From Gonocerus acuteangulatus (taxonomy: Eukaryota; Arthropoda; Insecta; Hemiptera; Coreidae): 64,000 bases of DNA. Below are positions 57,427 through 64,000 of the stretch, piece after piece. Below the pieces are notes generated by a model. It did not search any database. It was not told the origin of the DNA and saw nothing but the letters and a program-made list of their open reading frames with translations. Numbering within the stretch: the stretch's first letter is position 1; each line of letters opens with the position of its first letter. The position numbers and the translations under genes are program-made. The DNA is taken from the NCBI GenBank assembly GCA_946811695.1, contig OX328123.1, forward strand, positions 123,856,896 to 123,920,895. The letters run 5' to 3'.

Positions 57427-57874
57427 TTCGAAAAAGAAATGTGTATATTTAATAATATACGCGCACAAAAACAAAAATTTAAATCGAGAGAAAAACGTCA
57501 AGAGGAATTGTTTGAACGAAAACAAATTCGAAACTAAAGCACAAACGAGATATGTGATAATATTAATTCTATACATCTCCTGTGCGATGATATTAATTCT
57601 ACACATTTTAAAAACAAACAGTTCTGGCCCAGTCATTGGGCAAAGTGCAAACCAACAGTTTGTTTTAGCCCGAATAGATAGAAAAAAGTGGTATTGTGGA
57701 CGGATAACGAATAAAAGATAACGGATAATCAAATGACGAATAAAAGATAATTCACCCGTTTCTCGAATAACGGATAATTGGTCATCCGTGGTTTTATAAT
57801 TAACTAATAACGGATAAAAAATTATCTTTTATTCGTTATTTAAATAAAAAATTATTCGAATAAGCCCAACTCTG

Positions 57875-59342
57875 TTTTTAAGGACATATTGCATCCCAAT
57901 GTTTTATATGAAGTAAGCAGTTCTTGGACTATTTTTCGGTAGTCTCTAGATTTTTCGTTTCCCCAAAACTTGGCACATACCTCTCGAAAAGCAATCCAAG
58001 CCTTTTTCTCAGTAGTATTTAACTTTGCTTCAAAAGTGAGGTCCTTGAGTAGATGTCGAATTTGGGGTCCTACGAAAATTCCCTCCTTTATCTTAGCATC
58101 GCTGAGATGCGGAAATTTTTGTTTTAAGTACATGAAACCTTCTCCTTCCTTGTCCATCGCTTTTACGAAGTTTTTCATTAGCCCCAATTTTATGTGGAGT
58201 GGGGGTAAAATTATTTGGTTTTGGTCCACTAATGGAGGATTGGTAATGCTTTTTTCACCTACTTTTTCCTTACGCTCTGGCCATTTTTTTACGACATAAT
58301 GGTCTCCTCTTTTTCTGCTTTCCCACTCGCACAAAAAACAACAAAATTTAGTGTAACCTACTTGGAGTCCTGTAAGCATGGCTATCACTTTAAGATCTGC
58401 ACAAATGCGCCATTTGTACTCATGGTACTTGATTTTTTGTAGAAGTATCTTCATGTTGTCATAGGTTTCTTTCATGTGGACCGAATGAGCTGATGGGATA
58501 GATGGATGTTTGTTTCCATTATGAAGGAGTACTCCTTTTAAACTAAAATTGGAGCTGTCAATGAACAGTCTCCATTCCTCTGGATTGGTAGGCAGATCAA
58601 GTTCCTGGAGCAAATGAAATACATCATTGCAAAATACAAGATTTCCTTCCATCGAGAAAAAACATAGAACTCCTGATTCCCGTTTTCTGAAGAAAGATAT
58701 ATTCACGCCTCCTTCCAAGAGATTCCATTGTTGCAACCTTGACCCAAGCAGCTGAGCTTTTGATTTTGGGAGATCTAAATCACGAACAAGATCATTCAAT
58801 CGCCTCTGATTTATGAGCTGTGGCTGAGTTTCAGAGGAACTGGACGAACTTGAAATTTCTTCTTGTTGACTGGTTCCAGGTTGAGGTGAAACGCTTTCAG
58901 AATCGCTGCACTCCTCAGAACTAAGACGGAACTTACTCGGATTTGGTGGGATGGGCATGGAGGCATCATGTGGAGCTGGTCTCATGGCAGAGGGGATGTT
59001 GGGATAAACAATTTTCTTTTTGCTCTTGAACGAGAAACCTTTGATTGTGGTCATGCAAAAATAGCAATCGGTCACGTGATTTGTAGGTTCTCGCCATATC
59101 ATGGGAACTGCAAATGGCATTGACTTATGTGTCCCATTTAGCCAACTAGTCAGAGAACGTGAGTATGAACTACAGCATATTTTAGGAGCCCAGGATTTGT
59201 CCTGATCACTTACTTTACATCCAAAGTATAACTCGTATGCCTTCTTCACCAGCGGAGTCAGAGGTTTCTGAGTGGACTTGAATGTGACTTCACCACAAAA
59301 ATAGCAAAAGGAATCCAGCTTATTTATACACTGTCGTGACAT
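57875..59342 (-). pseudogene. Orphan arthropod transposase-like gene, N-terminal segment
   Basis: About 489 codons from the methionine MSRQCINKLDSFCYFCGEV (59342). The frame stays open for 31 codons further upstream, where 'ttcttctag' at 59439-59445 looks like a 3' splice site, so a 5' intron is likely. Visible features: an N-terminal cysteine cluster (CYFCGE, KICC, DCYFC) suggesting zinc binding, and a Ser/Glu-rich linker (about 165-210). Next comes LFIDSSNFSLKGVLLHNGN, a segment with a conserved-looking Asp, then ICADLKVIAMLTGLQVGYTK and CCFLCEW (Asp, then a CX2C pair), then LPPLHIKLGLMKNFVKAMD. The D...D-L-CX2C layout recalls CACTA/TNP2-like and KDZ-like transposases. I recall the family as multi-copy and uncharacterised in arthropods. 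It is cut by the hAT element at 57875 after CNMSLK and continues at 54880-55092. Confidence 0.7.
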
Positions 59343-59917
59343 TCCAGAGAAAAAGTGAACTGTTCCAGAACAATGATTGCACAACTGAATATCCAAATAA
59401 GTGCGTTTAGCGAAAGCCTCGACAGTACTGATCAAATCCTAGAAGAAAATAGTGACAAGAGAGGGGCTGAGTGGGAGGGGGGAGTTGGGGTATTGAGGGT
59501 GAAAGGGGGGCAGGTAAGGATTTGAATGAAAAGGATACCACCATAAAAGAGAAAGGAAGGTCATTCCCATAAAGATCCAGGTAGAGACCAAATCCCTGCC
59601 TCAAGATCAAAAACTGAAAAAACACTTTTAGCCATATTTCTTCAACCACTTGTAATATTCCCATCAATTTTTTTCCGTTCAAATATACTTCATTGCGCTC
59701 AAAATCATCGGGCTTTTGAATTTTTTCACTATGTTTTGATGCCAAAAAAAAAATCGTCAAATTTACAAAAAACTCACATTTTTGGATAAAAAACTAGAAT
59801 TTCTCAAGAAACTGTGCGTGATAGACAGAATCTGACTTCAAATTCGTGTTCAGCACATTTGAAAACAGTAAGAAAGCATGTTTTGGTTTGAAGGAGGATT
59901 TTCGTGCACAGAACAGT
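59343..59917. promoter_or_regulatory. 5' region of the CACTA-like gene
   Basis: Between the start codon and the right terminus. It includes a minus-strand pyrimidine-rich tract (complement of the G-rich 59446-59515) ending in the candidate acceptor TAG at 59440-59442. No core promoter motif stands out. Confidence 0.4.
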
Positions 59918-59918
59918 G

Positions 59919-59939
59919 TTATCAAAGTTTTATAATTAT
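59919..59939 (+). mobile_element. Tigger-like element, displaced right tip
   Basis: 'ttatcaaagttttata' follows the TTA duplication and aligns loosely with the expected outer terminal repeat 'ttatccatgttccact' (complement of the left end at 53392). It is directly followed by TA repeats, mirroring the left flank. Confidence 0.45.
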
Positions 59940-59965
59940 AAATATATATGAATATATAAATATAT

Positions 59966-60019
<54 letters not shown>

Positions 60020-60027
60020 GTATTTAT

Positions 60028-60114
<87 letters not shown>
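59940..60114. repeat. Long TA/TATAA microsatellite
   Basis: The longest simple repeat in the window (about 175 bp), TA dinucleotides with TAAATA interruptions. Probably the right half of the TA tract into which the Tigger-like element inserted. Confidence 0.95.
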
Positions 60115-60118
<4 letters not shown>

Positions 60119-60399
60119 TAACACGATATACGAATGACTTTTTGTTTTGTTTGTCGGTCAACCGGGTTGGGGGTTTTTCTCTGGGTTATGTATTACCAAG
60201 TCTACAGATGACGCTGTTTCCTAAACCGTGAACTCAGTGGCACAGTTCATATTCCTTAGTTGTGGGATATTATTAGGGATGAAAAAAAAATGTGGTTGCT
60301 CTTGTGAGCTCGGATAGAAGCAAAGAACAAAATAAGATGAAATATGGGTACAACCCAAACATATTATAAAAATAATAATAATTAGCCTTACCTGCAGGT

Positions 60400-60577
60400 G
60401 CCAACGGCCATAGTCACGTTGAATGCACCGGTTCCCGTAGATCACCGAAGTTAAGCAACGTCGGGCGTGGTCAGTACCTGAATGGGTGACCGACCACGTG
60501 CAGTTGGCATTATAGAAAAGGGCGGCAACCTCTAGACAGCCCGGCGTTAATAGCCCTGATGTTGATACGCCGTTAAA
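60400..60577 (+). mobile_element. 5S-rRNA-derived SINE (SINE3-type)
   Basis: The head (60400-60508) is a 5S rRNA-like sequence: 'gccaacggccatagtcacgt', 'gatcaccgaagttaagcaac' (A box region), 'gtcgggcgtggtcagtacct' and 'gaatgggtgaccg' (C box), ending 'agttggc' complementary to the start. Small losses (for example in 'cccgtagatcacc') mark it as not a functional 5S gene. It is followed by about 30 bp of body and the tail 'ggcgttaatagccctgatgt' into 'tgatacgccgttaaa', the same tail type as SINE-1, then a CA-rich run. Confidence 0.75.
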
Positions 60578-62235
60578 CACATACACGCACACACACACAC
60601 ACACACATTCTCCTTACCTTCAGGGCATCCACCTCCAGGTATACGGCATTGAAAGAGAGGTATACGGTGAGAAGTAAAGAAACAGGGTTTAGGGAGAGAA
60701 TTGAGGGAATTATGGAAGTATCTCACCATTCGCCGGGTAGTCCACAAAGGTCCAATATAACTAACATGGGCCGGCTATAGGAATAATAATACCAAGAACA
60801 ACATATAACGCCATGGGAAGCGGAAAATAAACCATTAAAAGCCACTGGCATACACGCACATAACGAGAGTTGCTTTCGCATGGGTCGGCTATAGGAATAA
60901 GAAGGGCGGACAGGGCTCTCCTGCCTAAGCACGAGGACCAGTGTTACCTAAATCACACAATCGAGATTCGTATAATGTGTGTCGCGAAACATAAAAATAT
61001 TTGAATGCCCCTCACTATTGATTGTAATTCTAACAATAATTAAACTTAATAATAATAAAGTTTAATAATAATGAAACCTTACAATACTTTATTTTAGTTA
61101 TGATTAAATACCATCAAAAATAACGCACATTAGTAATTTATCTCAATGCTGGGGAAATTGCTTAGTTATGCAGCTCCAGCGGATTTGTACTGCTTCGCTA
61201 TTGATGAAAATACTTTATCCAAATGTTATCTAGTTTATTTATAAGTATAGGATGCAGTTTGTTTATTTCTAGTAGTGATCGAGAAGTAGCAAAGGGAAAT
61301 GCAAGTGAATGAAACACTTGGAAATAGCCGGTTTCATTGCTTTCACTTTTACTACTGGAGCCGACGGCGGGCGAGAACTGCTTTACGAGCGACCGGGGGA
61401 AGGACCCACATAAAGCAAGGCTGCTTAGCATAGATATTAACAGATACCGCCCTCTATCCGTCGGTTTTGGAACAAAGGACCGAACCGGCAGCGACATCTG
61501 GGCTCGCTTTCCGAAACTTTCTCGCTCCCCACGGCACTCTTGGGAGGACGGAGATGAATAAAAAAAAAGAAAAGTGAACTCCAAAAAAACATTAGGAACT
61601 TCTCTTTCTGTATCCTTAATAAGACGAGGAAAAGGACCCTGCCTTTATTAGAACAGCCCCAAACGTAAAATCAAAAAGAACTGGAAGGAAGTATTTGAAT
61701 AAGAATCGCATAATGCCTTATACAAATGGAGGAGTTCTTCTTTATACAAATTATTTTCGAGAGATTCATAACAACTAAAGCAAAAGTATAAATTATCAAC
61801 TTGTTTTGAAAATATTCTGTTTTTAGTTTAAGTTTTCATGTCTGAATTCTTCAACAGCATCAACTACTTAGGAGGAAATGCATTAGTAGTAAGTCAGTGT
61901 TTGCGCTCAAAATCTGTTTTTTTTTAATAGGTGCTCGGACTGCTAATGTCATTAGCACCATTAAATAATTATTGCAACTTAGATGGCATTTAATGATTTT
62001 TTTTAATATACGTTTTGATCCTATGTAAATAATTGTATCTCTTTTCGTGGGCGAATCGCCTAGTTTCGGATGCTCACACGCAAATAAATAAAGTTCGTTT
62101 ATTTTTTTATATTGTATTTTTCGTTTAGTTTACTTTATTACACGATTTCTAGTAAGCATCATTATTATTAAACTATTTAATAAATACTCGGAATTTTCAC
62201 AATATTCGATAATTACAATAATAATCAGTTGAAAG
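60578..62235. other. No firm gene; GC-richer segments
   Basis: A CA run lies at 60580-60606. 'gggccggctataggaataat' at 60766 and 'gggtcggctataggaataag' at 60881 are a local direct duplication. 61330-61560 is GC-rich with overlapping open frames on both strands (best minus-strand frame 61198-61584) but no recognisable domain. It could be a promoter-proximal region. Confidence 0.35.
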
Positions 62236-62400
62236 TGTCTCCCCGTGGTCTAGTGGCTAGCGCCTTAAATCGTCAAGCGGGAGATGGGGGCTCCCGTTCC
62301 TACGGCAACAGGATTTTTTCTCATCTTTGGGCCCGTTAAGAAGGGTCCTCGCTGAACCATGGACCTGGCGCTAATGGCCCAGTTGTCGGAGCGCCGTACA
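62236..62400 (+). mobile_element. SINE-1 (tRNA-derived)
   Basis: Head 'gtctccccgtggtctagtgg' with A box, a degenerate B box ('gctcccgttcctac'), a body, and the tail 'ggcgctaatggcccagttgt' into 'cggagcgccgta'. There is no poly-A tail. More diverged than the 54300-54498 copy. Confidence 0.8.
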
Positions 62401-62789
62401 GTGGGCAAAATCAGTTTTTAGGTGGGAAAAATTAGTTTTTTTGTGTTTTTCAATGTTTTTGAGGTCACTGATGAGTACGGGAAAAATCGTTAAGAAATTC
62501 TTTGACATATGGTATAGTTTTTAGTATAGCCAACAATGTAATGTTGTAGACACACATAAATTTGGACTTAATGGATAAAAATTGAGAAAACATTTTGTAA
62601 ATCTATGGAACATTTAAATACTTTTTGCATCTATTATTTACATAAAAATAATATATATATTCATAAAAAATAATACATAGGCTATGCTAAGAAAATAGAG
62701 AACAAAAATAGACTAACTTAAAGGAGAAAGTCATTGTACTGATTTGTTTTTAATAATAAAAAATGTATACAATTATATTTTGCACTAAA
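62401..62789. other. No gene recognised
   Basis: AT-rich sequence between the SINE and the coding remnant. Confidence 0.5.
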
Positions 62790-63225
62790 AACGAATTATC
62801 CATCAATCATCGTCTGATTCAATACTGCTACATCCTTTAGCATTTTCTTCTGACGAGTCAGTCTCGTCTGCCTCATTTTCTAATGACAGTTCTTGAAGTT
62901 GATCATATGGTAATTAAATTATTAATTTGGAATCTGGAGCTATTCTTTTATTGAGAAACGGAAAAGGTCTATGTTCATCCCAGGTACCCTATTCTCCACC
63001 CTTCTGCATCACACTCTTTATGCTTTAACTTCTTTAGAGACCGATCTTCAAGACTTATACTTCTAATAAGATATGCTTCTAATCCTGTATGTATTACAAA
63101 AGATATGTTGAGTGGTCAGTAACTTGTAGGACTTGTCAATAACTTTCCTCTTCCATTTTAATTGTATTTTTGGCGGATAATTCTTTTATTTTTTGTAATT
63201 TGGCTTCATTAACAGTTGAATAATT
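62790..63225 (-). pseudogene. Unidentified coding remnant with acidic C-terminus
   Basis: Minus-strand reading from about 63220 gives, across frame changes, pieces such as GLEAYLIRSISLEDRSLKK, then LKHKECDAEGW and TWDEHRPFPFLNKRIAPDSK. It finishes with LPYDQLQELSLENEADETDS and a run of acidic residues (SSIESDDD) before a stop near 62805. Codon character is clearly protein-like, but at least one frameshift and an in-frame stop interrupt it. No family is recognised. It could be an old transposon protein or a host pseudogene. Confidence 0.45.
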
Positions 63226-63554
63226 CCATAAATACTTAAATTATTTAATTTAAGAGTTATTTTTTATTTAACTACCTATAATACAAAATCGAACTAATAG
63301 TTGACGTTTTGTTTTTGTATGACTTTTTGATGGTTTATTTTTTTATTGATTAAAATTAAAAGCCATTTCATGGATTATATTCTTCAAGAGATAAATAAAT
63401 AATTTCGTTTCTGGATTTTTTACACAAAGGAGTCATTAAACACTTATTCTTATACACTCATAAATTCATACACACAAAAATCACGAATTATGTGTGGTTC
63501 TCATTGTAAGGAAACAATCTTGTTGCTTATTATATTAATTCAAAGTTAAGTTAA

Positions 63555-63962
63555 CCCATGTGCGCCACGATATATATTTATTATAGTATTTTATGAAAGT
63601 AAATTTTTTACTTTATAACTCCTATTTTGGAACATTCTTCCCAAAAGAAAATATAGCATAACACTTCTGTCTTCTAAAAACAGGAACGCATGAAGGAAAA
63701 TAAGAAATGTGCCAACCAATGTTGACACGTAAATGAAAAGGGTATAAAAATGTTGAGTAGGTAACACGTAAATGTGTTGCGGGTTGCCTATTCATGCATA
63801 CCCCTTGAAGAACATACACCGCTATAGCGGTGTCACGAAAAACGGAAGCACAATTTTTTTTACGGTTCAAACTGTTTTAATTACTTAAATAGGCCTCCCA
63901 TTATAAGAAATTAGCCAATATAAACATTTTAAAACCAACAAAGAACTTTGTCCATTAAAGGG
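63555..63962. mobile_element. Possible piggyBac-like MITE
   Basis: TTAA flanks both ends (63551-63554 and 63963-63966). The termini read CCCATGTGCGCC (left) and CCCTTTAATGGAC (right, inward). The interior has a perfect 18-bp palindrome, ACACCGCTATAGCGGTGT (63817-63834). The TTAA duplication and CCC ends fit piggyBac, but the two ends share little beyond CCC, so this is tentative. Confidence 0.4.
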
Positions 63963-64000
63963 TTAAAGGTTTTCTATTCTAAGCTTTTTAAATCAGAACA

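Larger units (their letters stand above)
55093..57874 (-). mobile_element. hAT transposon inserted in the CACTA-like gene
   Basis: Terminal inverted repeats CAGAGTTGGGC lie at 55093 and (reverse complement) 57874. An exact 8-bp duplication TTTTTAAG (55085-55092 and 57875-57882) fits the hAT superfamily. Subterminal regions are packed with 'ataacggat' and 'gttatccg' words, as expected for transposase-binding sites. The interior holds a BED-finger transposase N-terminal half, a 76-bp tandem array and a Helentron-like fragment. The catalytic C-terminal part of the transposase is missing, so the copy is non-autonomous. Confidence 0.85.
54586..59918 (-). mobile_element. CACTA-like DNA transposon encoding an orphan arthropod protein
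   Basis: Both ends begin CACTGTTCTG (54586 inward; 59918 inward on the other strand). Similarity extends into C/T-rich sequence ending CCTTGAAC or CCTTCAAAC. The flanks are TTA on both sides (54583-54585 and 59919-59921). CACTR termini with a 3-bp duplication are the hallmark of CACTA/EnSpm elements. The interior encodes a single gene on the minus strand, interrupted by a hAT element (55093-57874). Removing it leaves about 2.5 kb. The insertion lies exactly within the right terminal repeat of the Tigger-like element. The link between this protein family and CACTA transposition is my inference. Confidence 0.6.

Noticed and set aside
56536..57732. Taking the full 398-codon frame as the hAT transposase
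   Set aside because: The first about 100 codons are AT-rich subterminal repeat and the last about 30 are TA microsatellite; the credible coding part is 57426 to 56628.
60400..60508. Functional 5S rRNA gene
   Set aside because: Small deletions in the body, no terminator T-run at the end, and a SINE tail attached; better read as a 5S-derived SINE.

Overview
The window is AT-rich metazoan DNA that looks like arthropod repeat-rich intergenic or intronic sequence. The evidence is dense simple repeats (mostly TA runs), several non-LTR retrotransposon clades, tRNA- and 5S-derived SINEs, and DNA transposons of at least four superfamilies. There are no bacterial-style operons. I cannot name the species. 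No complete host protein-coding gene is visible. Host coding potential is limited to one convincing internal exon (30972-31076, +) and a few weaker exon candidates.

Region by region. 1-1165 holds a dispersed TA-bearing element split by a foldback MITE. 2265-3489 is a pogo-like transposon sitting inside a TA microsatellite. 3583-15690 is mostly degenerate LINE debris, more copies of the TA-bearing element and small foldback elements. 18624-20042 is the most complete copy of the dominant repeat, which I interpret as a non-autonomous Helentron-like (HINE/DINE-1-type) element. 20361-26692 holds three foldback elements and a four-unit tandem array. 27840-38600 is sparse, with a GC-rich CCAAT-rich block near 28450-28800 and the exon candidate.

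39150-45800 is a nested block. An old I-like LINE (+) is split by a Helentron-like element (-), which is itself split by a younger, nearly intact EN-RT-RNase H LINE (-, 39592-43617) with an 11-bp target-site duplication. A second Helentron-like copy then cuts the old LINE again.

53392-59935 is a second, deeper nest. A pogo/Tigger-like element lies in a TA run. It carries a tRNA-derived SINE and is split inside its right terminal repeat by an element with CACTG termini and a TTA target duplication. That element encodes a protein I recall as belonging to a large uncharacterised arthropod family. Its gene is interrupted by a hAT element (CAGAGTTGGGC termini, 8-bp duplication), which is in turn invaded by a Helentron-like fragment. 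The most interesting inference in the window is that this orphan arthropod protein family may be the transposase of a CACTA-like DNA transposon.

Near 60400 lies a 5S-rRNA-derived SINE whose 3' tail has the same foldable tail as the tRNA-derived SINEs, suggesting that one LINE mobilises both.
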